Below, one piece after another: positions 48,625-59,975 of a stretch of 64,000 nt of DNA. Under the pieces are notes generated by a model. The model was not told the origin of the DNA, did not search any database, and saw only the letters and a list, made by a program, of their open reading frames with translations. Made by a program: the position numbers and the translations under genes. The stretch is from Notamacropus eugenii (lineage: Eukaryota; Chordata; Mammalia; Diprotodontia; Macropodidae), in assembly GCF_028372415.1 (NCBI RefSeq), contig NC_092875.1:341613123-341677122 (forward strand). Reading direction: 5' to 3'. Each line of letters opens with the position of its first letter. The first letter of the stretch is position 1.

Positions 48625-48900
48625 TTAAGTGTTTAGAACTATACTGTTATGGTAAAGTGAATCAGCCCATCTCCCTAGGATCATGTCCTTATCACTAATC
48701 AATGGGGCTCCATCAGCATAGAGTAGTCGTGATGCACCATAGGTCTTTGGTCCATAAATAGCTTCCAGGGAATCATAAAAGTGCTTTGGATTGTTACCGT
48801 CGGCATACAACTGAATTTCATCTGCCTTCTTACTGAGCCAGGAATTCTGCATCTCTCTAAAAGCTTGGCTTGTACTTTCTTTTTGATGGAATTAACTCTA
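48625..48900 (-). pseudogene. RTE-type LINE fragment (linker between endonuclease and reverse transcriptase)
   Basis: The minus strand encodes QNSWLSKKADEIQLYAD, then a segment with HFYDSLEAIYGPKTYGA, and LISDKDMILGRWADSLYHNS. This WLSKKA…FYDxLKAIYGP…LLSADG…ILxRWAEHF pattern is characteristic of the region just before the reverse transcriptase in RTE/CR1-like LINEs. The fragment is short, broken and not flanked by the rest of an element. Confidence 0.72.
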
Positions 48901-49092
48901 AATCCTGGATTCTTCAATAAGACTTCGAAAACCATTTTCACTACATGACTTCATCTGTTCCAGAAGGTAATCATCATTAAATGTAAACTCCTTGATTTGA
49001 GATGACCTAAATTTTAAGTAATCTTTAGGTCCTAAAGCATCCACAATGAAACTGAGGTAGGTTGTAAAGGGTTTCATATTCATTTGGGACTT
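48898..49092 (-). CDS. Unidentified open frame beside the RTE fragment
   Basis: I do not recognise this frame. It opens after a stop, reads HKSQMNMKPFTTYLSFIVDAL, includes LGPKDYLKFRSSQIKEFTF and ends in LIEESRI just before the RTE relic. A TTTGGGTAG|CAC sequence upstream could be a splice acceptor, but no convincing donor follows. Composition looks protein-like (charged and hydrophobic residues well mixed) compared with the random frames nearby. It could be a transposon or retrocopy fragment, a 5' part of the same LINE, or a chance frame. Confidence 0.25.
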   Translation of the reverse strand, partial: KSQMNMKPFTTYLSFIVDALGPKDYLKFRSSQIKEFTFNDDYLLEQMKSCSENGFRSLIEESRI

Positions 49093-52000
49093 GTGCTACC
49101 CAAATAAGAAGTTAGAAAGACATGTTAAACACAAAACACTTGGCAAACAAAATATGAAGTTGTTGGTTACAGAAGTCCTTTTCTGACATTCCCACAGAGT
49201 CAAAAGAAAGTAAAAAAAAAATCTCATCTTAAAATAAAACGAAGGAAGATTTACCCCAGTAATGCTATATTACTGGACCTGAAGGACCAATGACTGTGTC
49301 ATCCAGTAGTTTTGAAGACTTTGGGAGACCTGGATCTAAGTGAGAAATAAATCTGTGAATATTCTTATTAGTATAGGGAAATATTACTGAAAACTGATTT
49401 CCCTAGTTGTTTGCATAACCTTTCCTAAAAGGTGAATTTCCCACAGACGGTTTAAAATAAATTACCTTTTCATTTGAATTTCTAGACTCTCACTTTCTTT
49501 CTATCTTCTTCATCCCCATCAAATACTTATCAGAGGAATTTCTCACCTTTTGGGAATGATGACACGCTACTGTTTGATATTATAACAAACCTCTCTCCAA
49601 AATATGTTGTCTAGCACATATTTATTTTTGAAATTAAAGTCAGATAAAATTAATTCTGTTTTGAAAGTTTGAAAATATCATGACATCTCCCTGAGATGTT
49701 TGAAGATGCTTAGGTTGTTTCAAAACAAGTATTGAAAGGCACTGATTTATCAAATAATTTTTGTGTACACAGTACAAAACACTTCTAGTATTATTTTTTA
49801 TCTGTTTTCAGTTGTGTAGGACTCTTTGTGACCTTATTTTGGGGTTTTCTTGGCAAAGATTCTGGAGTGATTTGCCGTTTTCTTCTTCAGCTTATTTTAC
49901 AGATGAAGAAACTGAGGGCAGCAGGTTTAAATGACTTGCTCTGGGTCACACAGCTAATAAGTTTCTGAAGCCATATTTGAACTCAAGAAGAGTCTTCTTC
50001 ACTGTGCCACCTAGCTACCCTTTCTAGTCTGTAAAATGATTCAAATTGACTTGGAGCGTTTTTTTCTTTCTTTTCTTTTACGAAGAAAAAAAGATGTTTA
50101 TTAGTCAGTGTACCAGACAGTATAACATCCTACATTTAACAGTTCATATTTCATATTTGAAATGACATTTCAAATTTTCTTTTCTACTAGTCCTTCAGCT
50201 GAGCCCATAAATAGAACTGTCCATGATTTGAAAAACTCATCTATTGAAAAGGGGAAGTCCTTTGGAAATACTTAACTGTATGTGGCTTTTTATGTAAAAA
50301 AAAACAAATCTGGATTTTTATGTAGGAAAAAAAATTGTTGAATTATAGAAGGTCAGAGCTGGAAGGAACCTTAAAGATCATTTAATATAGTGCTTCTTAC
50401 TTGACATATATGGCTACTGGGGACCAGAGAGGTGAACTGATTTTCCTGTGGTCTCAGAAACTCAGATTTGGAGGGAACCTTACAAGTTATTTATCCTAAC
50501 TTCCTACCTCAGGGAATAATTCCTCTTCTATATCCACAGTCAGTGGTCAAGCTGGGAGAGACCTTGTTGCTCATCTGGTCCTATGCTCTCATTTTACAGA
50601 TGAAGAAACAAAAGTTCAGAGAAGTAAGGGACTTGCCTAAGGTCACACAGGTAAGTTACAGAATCAGGATTCGCACTCAGATCCTATGACTACAAGTTCA
50701 ACTTTTTTTTCTCCACCAAACTATACTTTCTTTCATGACCTCACAAGCTAGACATTCCATAGCTTTAAAGGATCTTCTATACATTGCCCGATGTAACAAA
50801 AATAATAAAGTTCCTTACGTTTATATAGTGCCTTACAACTTATAAAAATGGTTTCATACAATGTTCACAACAGCCCCGTGATGTAGGTAGTACAAGTATT
50901 ATCTTCTTTGACTTTTTCACTATGCCCCTAGTAAACTCATCATTGGGAAGTCTCATCACCCTGCAAGATCCAATCACACCTCATCAGTATCATCTGTCTC
51001 TCTGAGCAATAAACTCCTCCATTTAAGGAGAAGGGACAGGACAGACATTGTGTCATTTCACACTGGCTGCACTAATTTTGCATTATTTTGGCTTCTCCAA
51101 TATTCCCTTCTCCTCTTTTATATGTTTCTTCTCAAGTTGATTGTAAGTTCCTGGAAACCAGGAACTATCTTTCTTTTTCATATCTGCATCCCCAGAACTT
51201 AGCACAGTACCTGGCACATAGTGATGCTTAATAAATGTTTAATGATTATTGGCCATTTTTTATAGAGGAGGAAACTGAGACAGAGATGTTCAACTTAATG
51301 TCATGTAACTAGTAACTGGTGGAGTCAGAATTTGAAAAGGTCATCCAGTACAATATCCAATATACTATGATATTTTGTTGTAACTTCCACACTTTGGTCC
51401 TAATTTTACCCTTTGGAATGATGTAGAAGAAGTCTGACAGGTTCAGTATTCAAAATAGCTATGATAGTCATCTTGGGTCTTTTCTTTTCCATACTAAAAA
51501 CTCCTAAAAAACTTCAGCAGTTTATAATTAATTTTGGAAATGAAATCTTATTAGTCTCTCATTCTATTTCATTAGTTTTGCCTTTTTATTTGTACATTAA
51601 GTAATTTACTGTTAGGATCCAGAGATCTGTAGTGATCTTTAGTCATGGAATATAATTGCTGATTTCAGCTAGAAGTTGAGAAACTTCACACTATGGGTTA
51701 ATTTGGTTGTCAGCTTATTGTCCTACAAAAAGTGATGATTGCAAAATTGTAACACTATTTTAAAACACTTTGGTGGCAATATCACAAAGTGATATTCTTA
51801 TCCTTTGAAAACTCTTATCTTTTTACTTGTCACTTTCTAGAACAGGAAATAAAGTTTTTTCTTAAAATAAGAAAAATCAAGGATTTCAAGAATGCTTGTG
51901 TGATATCCTAGGTATTGCTTAGTTGTAATTTATGAGTTTGAGATAATACTTAACTAGATTTTGCATAATTGAGCTGAGGAATTGTTTTTTTCCAGCTGTT

Positions 52001-52690
52001 GGGTTTTGCTGAAATGAGGTACAAGTTACTGCCAGGCAATGGTGTGCTGATAAATGTTTAACAATCAGCTGGGGGGGGGGGGGAATACATGTGACACTTA
52101 TAAGTTTAATTTGCATTGTTAATTTTCTCCACCTTTTCGTAACTTTAGACAAACAACAAAACAATAAATCAAGCCCTGAGTTGTATCTTTGGCTAAATTC
52201 TGAAGCACAAATGCTGAAACTGAAAATTTAACAGTTGGCTTTCTCGAATCAGTTTGATTTGACTTCAGCAAAACCCTGGAGGCAGCTATTTTGATAATTT
52301 TAACTGAATACTGTGGAGATCTCAGGAATGTATAATATAAATTCAGAGAGAACATAAATAAGAATTTTAACCTTATAAGAAATATCTATACCTGTAATCA
52401 AATAACACTAAGTAAATATAATATAAACTGAATAAGATGTACCTTTTAGAACAAAGTTATAAAAGTAATAATAAAACTTGTCTTTACTTCTGAGATACAC
52501 TCTCAGAAATGAATTATGTAGCCTTTTGAGTCTATACTATCAGAATATGGCTGTTACCCAGTATCAGCTGTGCTCACTATACTAAATTGTTCCTATTGTC
52601 AAAGTGTTTGATTTAATACTTCAGTGATTAATTATGCCATCCTCACTCTAGTTCCAGTTATTGGAATATTGGGAAGATGAATAAAATTCA
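49093..52690. repeat. Intergenic DNA with SINE and L2-tail fragments
   Basis: 49,795-50,020 is a tRNA/RTE-type SINE (GGACTCTTTGTGACCTTATT; TTTTACAGATGAAGAAACTG; TGCCACCTAGCTA). 50,340-50,690 contains two or three SINE copies (AGAGCTGGAAGGAACCTTAA; GGACTTGCCTAAGGTCACAC). 50,800-50,900 and 51,245-51,340 are CORE-like scraps. 51,135-51,240 is an L2/SINE tail (AGCACAGTACCTGGCACATA). A G-run lies at 52,071-52,083. Elsewhere nothing is seen. Confidence 0.6.
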
Positions 52691-52699
52691 TGAGATTCG

Positions 52700-54640
52700 T
52701 GTATAAACCCTTTAAGAGGTGAGCTAGGCAGAATGGTGGCATAAATGATTTTCAGCAAAGTTCTTCTGTCTAACAACCTCAGAAGAACAAGAAATGCCCA
52801 AATATATAATAAAGTAAACTTAAACAAGGAGGAGAGATGGAAAATGCTTCTACAAAAGGAACCATCACATGGTTGTTGTCCTTAATTGTCAGAGGACCAA
52901 AATGACAGCACTGTGTTGCAGTCAAGTTATAATATGTCCGTCCAACTGTGACTGATCAGACCAATGTGAGCTTGGAATACTTTGCCACAGGTAAGACACA
53001 AATGGTCCACATGGAACATTTATAGTGGAGATGTCTCTAAATTAGTGCATCCCTGTTTCTTTTGACTTAGCGCAATTTTGTTTCATTCAGAGAGCAGAGT
53101 GCCTTCTTTGATGGGGAATACCATGCCAGTGTCAGATTTCAAAGTTCTTTAGAGAGACCTTGAGAGAGTTGACCTTCCTTTTCCCAGCCTACCCAATAGG
53201 GTACTACTCAATGCAAATGACTTGTCTTAAAGGCTCTGACTCTAATGTCCTCAATCCTGTCCCTTTACAGCATTAAATCAGTCTAAACCTCCTATAGCCC
53301 ATAACAGATGGAAAACATTGAACTCACTCAGTTTTGTGTTCCAAAGGGGATTCAAATGTGAGATGTGAAAGAAGGTCCAGTCATCTAGTGCTGGCTATAG
53401 AGGAAAGGACTTTTGCCCCTAAAATAAAGGGGGTTATAAATGCGGTTGTGGTCCTCTATGGAGTGGCCACATGATAAGAAACCAATGGAGCCTCCATGCC
53501 CTTCAAATGAAGGAGGATTAAGGAGAAAAGAGCCACTACAGAAAAAGAAGTAGAAAGGGCCTGCAAATGGTCAATAAAACCTACCAGAAAAAAAAGAGAA
53601 AGGATAAAAGACAAAAAAAGCTAAGAAAGACTGGGGTTATGCAAGTCAGTTAATATTAAAACTCATCAAGTAGGAAGAAATGCAAAAACTCCAGAAAAGA
53701 TCACAATTAAATGATTAAATCCTATGTCATTAAGGAAAGTGAACCAGAAAGCCCAAAATAAAAAGCACTTTTCCTGATCACCCCAGTTATCAGAAGTCTC
53801 CGCATACCTGAAATTACTTTGTACTTATCTATGCTTATGCTAACATCTTCCCATAGAACTTAAGCTCCTTGTGGGCAGGGACTGTTTCATTTTTGCCTTT
53901 ATAGTACCATTGCAAAAGCACCATGCTTTGCACTTAATATGTGCTTAATAAAGATCTCCAGAAATGATGGAACAATAAGAAATTCTGGAACGGATCAAAA
54001 GAGAAGTATAATTATTAAAAGAAGAAATTATTGTGGCCCTAAGGATGGAAATCAGAGTAATCAAGAAAGAACTCAATAAGATTAACAATAAAGAATACAA
54101 TATCCAGTAGAGAATTTCTCCAAAATAGTAAAAGCTTTGAAAAAAAGAACAACAAATTTGGAACTCAAAAAATATACAAGAAGACACATTCACAAAAGAG
54201 ATGCAAGAGGCAAGCTTGGAAGAACACATGAATTCTAGAGAAACCAAAGTTGTTGATATTGAAGGTAGTATTATGTAGATAACTTAAGGATTTTAAGTCT
54301 CTAAGAGAAACACAATAAATTAAAAATTCTTAATTCCATATTGTAGGAAATAATATAAGATGATTTCCTAGAATTATTGAAAAGAATACAAAGTATTTAT
54401 TAATACTATCCATAAATTACTGACTGTGAAAACTTCAGGCCTAATTAAAACACCAAAGCATATAGTTTGTTAGTTTTAGAATTTCAATACCTAACAGCAA
54501 ATATTGCAAGCAACCAAGAGATTTTAGCCATCAATGAAAATCAATTTATAGAGACCAGAACTACTCTCCAGCTATGATAAAACACAGAAGAGATTGGACT
54601 ATCATATTGCAATAAGCAAAGTAGATTGGGATTGTAAGAG
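52700..54640. repeat. Intergenic DNA with RTE-like and L1-like relics
   Basis: 52,873-53,240 begins with GGTTGTTGTCCTTAATTGTC and contains ATCAGACCAATGTGAGCTTG, matching the antisense 3' region shared by RTE-type elements and MAR1 SINEs. 53,850-53,960 is an L2/SINE tail (TTAAGCTCCTTGTGGGCAGG). 53,960-54,260 on the plus strand is A-rich with L1 ORF1-like blocks, all broken. Nothing else seen. Confidence 0.45.
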
Positions 54641-54944
54641 ATGAATCAAACTTTTTTTTCCCCACAGAAAATGTGTAATGTAAACCAGGAAGTTTTTTAT
54701 TTACTGTGGAATGCAGGAAAACAAATGGAAAGTCTTGGGCACTTCACTCAACCAGAAGTGGGCTCCTGCTTATCAGCATATCCTGTTTATCGGCATATCC
54801 AAAGTCTACATCTCCTTTGTACTTTGGATAAAATCTACAACCCCAAAGGCAGGAGAACTTCATTTCACAACACTACTTTGAATGTTAGCATTAAGGTTTG
54901 GGGTGCTGAGGACCCCAAAATACTGACACACCAGGGTCTGCTCT

Positions 54945-55562
54945 AATGAATTCGACACAAGCCTTCTTAAAGACAAAGAAAAACAAAGTTTATTAAAGAT
55001 TCTCCATACTGGGTTGACTCTTAAGGAGCCTAAGCATTTGTAATGCTTGTTTTAACAAGTAGGCCAGATAGAATCTCAGCTAGACAGTCTGAGCTGGATT
55101 GAATCTGAGTGCCTTCATGGAGGTGAGATGGAACTTAAATACAGAAAAAGACTTTGGGAAGAATCCAGGTGTCACCAAGCAGTCTGGAGGCCCCAGGGAT
55201 GGTCTGGAATGTAGATCGAGTCCGGGGAGGATCTGATGGGTGTGGCTGGTAGTCCCTGATAATAGGACCCTGGTAAGAACAAGGATCAAAGGCAGGGAGC
55301 ACCAGGCTGGGCAACCAGGACCCCAAGAGAATGCTAAATCAAATAAAGGGAATCCAAGGAGCCCCCCAAAGGCCAGGCTTTCTGGGGCCCTTCAGACAAA
55401 TGGGACCAAAACCCTCCCAGTCCAAGAGACAAAGGCCTCTGCTTGGGCTCATACCCCATCATTTGGACTCTTGTTGGGTTAATGGTGAAGGAAACTTAAA
55501 CATCCTAGGTTCAATCTCTTATAAACTGAGGAAATTCCTTTAAAAGAATTTGTGACATGTCA
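54945..55562 (-). mobile_element. LTR-like unit, antisense
   Basis: On the minus strand there is a TTATAAGAG TATA-like box near the start and CTTTAATAAACTTTG (polyadenylation signal) near the end of a ~600-bp non-coding unit beginning close to TGACATGTCA. The 3' portion recurs at 35,015-35,105. No internal retroviral genes adjoin it, so it is probably a solo LTR; exact ends are uncertain. Confidence 0.55.
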
Positions 55563-55587
55563 ATTCTTTTACTAAGTAAAGTATAAA

Positions 55588-55650
55588 GATTTCTTTCCTT
55601 CCTTCCCTCTCCTCTCCTCTCCTCTTCTCTCCTCTCCTTTCTTTCTTCCC
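55588..55650. repeat. CT-rich microsatellite
   Basis: Runs of CCTTC and CTCCT pentamers. Confidence 0.85.
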
Positions 55651-55879
55651 CTAAAACCTTAGAACCAGAGAGCTCTGAAGCTCATGGATTCAACAACAAT
55701 GGGTCCCTGCCCAACCTCCACTCAATGGCTGTTTTTGTACCCTCTTGCCTTAGAGTGAATGACAGTAGTAAAAGTTTCTCTTCAAAACAACAACCCTGAG
55801 GCTCCTGCCCCTCCCAGTGTGATTTATCTATTTTTTTTTTTTTTTGGTTTGTTTTCTTTCAAAGGGGTCATCCTCCTGA

Positions 55880-56180
55880 CTACTTTTTAAAGAGGCCTAT
55901 TCACTGAATGGGCATTACCTCACTTTAAGTGAGTATCTGAAAGGGCCTTAGCATAAAAGGCCAAGGTCTCCCATTGCATCCTGGACCGTCTCCAGTCAAC
56001 CTGATGAATATCTGGTCACTGGATCCAGGTGGCTCAGGAGGAGAAAGTGAGGCTGGTGACCTTGCACAGCCCTCCCTCACTCAAAACAAAGTCAAGTACA
56101 AGTCATGTGATTGTTTCTCCAATGTCATGGTCCTCTTCGAAAATGAAGGATGAACACAACAACAACAACAAAATATAAAG
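55880..56180 (+). mobile_element. MAR1-type SINE, well preserved
   Basis: TTACCTCACTTTAAGTGAGT, GAATATCTGGTCACTGGATC, CCCTCCCTCACTCAAAACAA, ATGGTCCTCTTCGAAAATGA and an (AAC)n tail at about 56,155-56,172. The 55,651-55,879 stretch before it has only a T-run and nothing recognisable. Confidence 0.8.
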
Positions 56181-56594
56181 AAAGTGAGAAATGTAAACAG
56201 GAATGGAGACCTATGTAGGGGTGGATTTGGGTATTGTTAGGTGGGCTGTGAAACCTGAAATGCTGACCAATGAATGGCAAGGGTGGGAAATTCAAATTGG
56301 GAACAGCATAAAAAAATCTTGCATTTGTCTGAGCAAGTACACTCTCCATTTGAGAGCTACCCATTCAGAATGAATGAATGAATGTAAAATAAATATAAGG
56401 AGAACTCTCCTGGTTTCACGAGTATTATTTTTTCTAGAGTGAGCATGTTTCTCACAGGCTACACTCCAAGTGAACAAATCCTACAGAAGTGAGAGCATTT
56501 TTTTTTAACTGAACCACTAATTATAAATATAAAATAATGGGGTCTCCACAAAAGGGAAGCATCTGAGTAATTTCTCCAAAAGAAACTAGAAGTT

Positions 56595-56770
56595 AGTAGG
56601 GTTGTTGTTCACTGTTCTAGAAAAGGACCAATGACATCATGAGAGTGATATCCTGACTTGCTTGTGAATTGGGTTTAAGTGAAGTAGAGTTTCACAAAGT
56701 CATCAGCCTCCATCTCTCCTCCAGGGTCATCAGAGTCCATTGGCAAGACAAAAGTCAAGATGATTAGCAA
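56595..56770 (-). mobile_element. MAR1-related SINE, antisense
   Basis: GTTGTTGTTCACTGTTCTAG and AGGACCAATGACATCATGAG correspond to the reversed tail of the 55,880 copy; CATCTCTCCTCCAGGGTCAT corresponds to its middle. More diverged than the plus-strand copies. Confidence 0.6.
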
Positions 56771-57904
56771 TGGTCCAGAGAAGTTAGTAGAGTATTTTAT
56801 TTGTGAATACTTCAAACAAGAGAAATACAAGGTAAGTGAGTACACTTAAGAAAATACTAAACAATGAAATATATTCTTTAATGCTTCTAGAGAAAGACAA
56901 AGCTTTTAAAAAAAAATGATGGAGGTCTCAAAATGATCATCAAGGACAAAAAAAGATCTCAATGGCTAAAGATCTGGGAAGCTCAAAGATTAAGGAGAAA
57001 AGGAAGAGGAACTTAATTAATATTCCATGGACTAAAAACCATTTCTGTAATAAGTGAATCAATATTTTTTGCAGAGTAGGGTGGGGAGAGTAGCACAGAG
57101 GAAAGCTGTATGAGTAGAAAAGTAGGTAAGAAGCAGACGAGAATTGGAGATACACTCTGACCTGGCCTAGGGGCAAGGAGAGAAGGCATAGTAATTTTTT
57201 TAGTCTTATCTTGAAACCATGAGATACTGGTGCTTGTATTGGCATTGAAGAGGCTTCTGTAGAACTAGAAGAAATTCTCCACATCCAAAGGAGAGTGCCC
57301 TTCATCTGGAAGTAGTCTAGGGAGCCGCAGTTAGCATTCACACTTCCAGTACTTGCTGTCCATCTGAGATATGAACTGTTGTAATTTATCTTTGTAGTAA
57401 CTTATCTTTTGATAAATATCACTGGAATATAAGTGAATTGTATGTTAGGTTTTACTCTCTCCCATTAGTAGTGCAGAGGTAACATTTGTAGAAGCTATTT
57501 GTTTAGTCAGCATTAGTTGCCAAATGTGGGGCAGGAAAACCTGATTACATACTGATTACAAATTAAAATTTGAAGTAGCCCCACAAATTAAGAGCTCAAC
57601 CTCTTTTTTGCAGGAGAAAAAAACTGAGGCTCAAAGAAATTAAGTGATTTTCTTCAAGGTATATAGGTGTAAGTATCTGGGGCAGGACTTGAACCTATTT
57701 TCTCTTCTAGAAGCCCTACCTTGTATGAGAAACCCAGGGAGAATAAGTAACATTAGACAAACTAATATAAGACTAGAATTTAAAATTGTCTAGATAGAAG
57801 AATAAATAAAGAAGGGAACAAAGTTCAAAACACTGGTTGTGATTTCCCAAAGGATCTTACCCTGCCCCTATCAGTCAGAATTACATATGTGACATCATAG
57901 TTTT
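56771..57904. other. Intergenic DNA
   Basis: 57,600-57,715 is a CORE-SINE core (AAAACTGAGGCTCAAAGAAA; GGCAGGACTTGAACC). The 133-codon minus frame at 56,940-57,341 has no recognisable domain. The rest is unassigned. Confidence 0.5.
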
Positions 57905-58684
57905 TTTAAAAACTTTTTTTTGGGATAAATTTTAAATTTGTTTTAAACTTAAATACAAAATGAAAAAAGAAAAAAATTGCCATGAGCACAGCAGAACACA
58001 GGAGAGTATTCAATACAAAACAATACATTTCCATTTCAAGAAAACCTATATAATAAATACAATACATTGTTTTCAAAGCTCCCCAGCTTTTCTTTGCTTC
58101 CTTGTAGGTTTCTTTTGTTTTCTGTTGTGCGCTTTTACTTTATTTTTCCCCTTCCCTCTCCCCTCCCTACTCTAAAGAAGGCTACAATTCAGCATGGATA
58201 AGTCGATGTTTCTATCTACATACACACAGATATCTATAAACATACACATATACACTCATCCACATATATGTAATATCGTATCGTGTAAAGTTACAAGCCT
58301 CACCTTCTCCTCTGGAGCAATCTGGGTCCAGTGGCAAGATATAAATCAGGACAAGTGGGGATGGCCCTTACTTTACTTCTACCTGCTACCTTGCCCTCCT
58401 ATTCTTTAACCTAGCCACCCCTTCAAGAGTCCCTCCTTTATCCTCTCCCTACACCCTATTCCTCTGCCCTCTCATTTCTTTCAAAATTTAGAAGACTTTT
58501 ATACCCTTCTAGATAGACACATTTCCCCTCTCTTTATCCCATTCCCAATAAGAGTAAGGTTCTAGCATTATCCCCCTTTCCCCATTTTAACTTCTTCTGT
58601 ATCAGTTTTTCCTTTCATGACTCATTTGGATGAGATAATTACTCCTTTTTATCTCTCCGTATACAGTTTTTTTAGACTCATCCC
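57905..58684 (-). mobile_element. Half-L1 3' region, antisense, cut by a provirus LTR
   Basis: 58,470-58,660 matches the 3' region of the copy at 30-240 (ATTTAGAAGACTTTTATA; CCCATTCCCAATAAGAGTAAGG; ACTCATTTGGATGAGATAATT). A partial MAR1-like SINE (about 58,305-58,373, CACCTTCTCCTCTGGAGCAA) lies inside. The match stops at the LTR boundary at 58,685, so the provirus inserted into this older element. Confidence 0.65.
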
Positions 58685-59090
58685 TGTAGAGAACCTTGAG
58701 GGGTTTGAAAGAGCCCCTTATCAAGAGTTCCTCTCCTCCAAGGGAGAGTAGCTGACTTGAGAAGTTAAGTGATATATTATTCTCAGGTGCACATCTTTGA
58801 ATTTGGGTGTTGAAGTTCCAGGAATTAGGGCCTCTGCTATACAGGAAAACATTCTGATAAAGAGGTCTTGAGGCCTGCCTTTCTACTTATCACAATCTGT
58901 TCTGTTTCATGCCTCAATTGCAACCCCTATGGTTTTTTACTATTTAAGCACCCCAACCCCCTAATTTATTGGCTCAGTATGTCTAGAATAAACTCAGCTT
59001 GTTCAGACTGCTGTGTCCCGCCTGTCTTTTCATCCTTGCTCTGTGAGCCCATAACCACCCCAGACCTGCTGGACTGTGCTGGCCACAGCA
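58685..59090 (+). mobile_element. 5' LTR of a class II endogenous retrovirus
   Basis: A 406-bp unit starts TGTAGAGAACC and ends CCACAGCA, two bases before the primer-binding site. It has a TATTTAA box at about 58,941, AATAAA at 58,987-58,992, and a pyrimidine-rich U5. The order U3-R-U5-PBS fixes the orientation as plus strand. The 3' LTR would lie beyond the window. Confidence 0.85.
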
Positions 59091-59092
59091 TC

Positions 59093-59110
59093 TGGCGCCC
59101 AACGTGGGGC
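59093..59110 (+). other. Retroviral primer-binding site, tRNA-Lys1,2 type
   Basis: TGGCGCCCAACGTGGGGC matches the 3' 18 bases expected for a tRNA-Lys1,2 primer, as used by several betaretroviruses and lentiviruses. It sits two bases after the LTR end. Confidence 0.88.
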
Positions 59111-59329
59111 CCCGCCCTTTCTAGACAGGAGAGCCTAGTTCGTGTCGCAAGACCAGAGGAGGACCCCTAGAGCCGAAGAGGAAAGTAGTGTGCAGGTAAA
59201 AGGTGAGGGGAAGGCCTGGAAGGGGCCGCTTCTTCAACGCGGTCATTTTTGCTTTGAGCTCTGCAAAATTAGTTTCACTTTAGCAATAGGCTAGAGCCCA
59301 GGCATTTAAAAGAGACAAGTGAAGTAATC

Positions 59330-59975
59330 ATGGGGTCAAGAAGTAATTCATGTGGTGAAAGGCATGAAGGATTCGGAGGAAGGGACTATAAATCTTGAAA
59401 AGTGGGAAACAGTAGGCGATCTAAGGAGTGAGTGTTACAGAGAGGTCAGACCAAATGCTTCTCCTGCTACAATATTTTCAATTTGGAATGTACTTAAAAT
59501 ATGTCTACAGAAACCCCAAATCATTAGCCACAAAAACAATAAAGGTAGGTGCAGCCTCTAGTACAAAAGAGAAGGAAGACCTGATGGAGTGTGTCACACA
59601 AAAATTTAAAATAGAGTCTCCTCCTCCCACTGCTCCTCCATTCTACAAGTCTAGATCACAAGTTTGTGAGAAAAAAAAAATCCAGGAGCCTGAAGGGATT
59701 GTACAAAAAATTCCTTCAGCAAGCCACAGAAAGAGGAGAAGAAATACTTCTGGAAATGAGGCTAATGTTGGTGTTAATAGAAACCCCACATCCCTATAAC
59801 CCGAGTGGCTGTAAGAGAACATACCCCTCTGGATTTTAAATTCTCAAAGAAACTACTCAGTTATGGACCAGATAATCTTTACATTCAGTCTCTTCTAGAC
59901 AGCATTTCTCAGACAGCCCTATACCCCACTGACTGGTGCAATATAGTGAAACTACCCTTGAAGGATGAGACTACT
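59330..59975 (+). pseudogene. gag relic (matrix and start of capsid) of a betaretrovirus-like provirus
   Basis: An ATG at 59,330 opens MGSRSN, a plausible myristoylation start, but the frame stops after 22 codons. A matrix-like block with LEKWETVGDL and FSIWNVLKICLQ follows in shifted frames (59,352-59,561 and 59,428-59,799), then a Lys/Arg/Pro-rich linker, then a capsid-N-terminal-like block (about 59,800-59,960). At least two frame breaks and a stop near 59,980 mean no intact Gag. Assignment rests on order and motif resemblance. Confidence 0.65.

Noticed and set aside
56940..57341. 133-codon minus-strand frame
   Set aside because: Leucine/serine-rich antisense of an A/G-rich stretch with no homology I recognise and no splice context.
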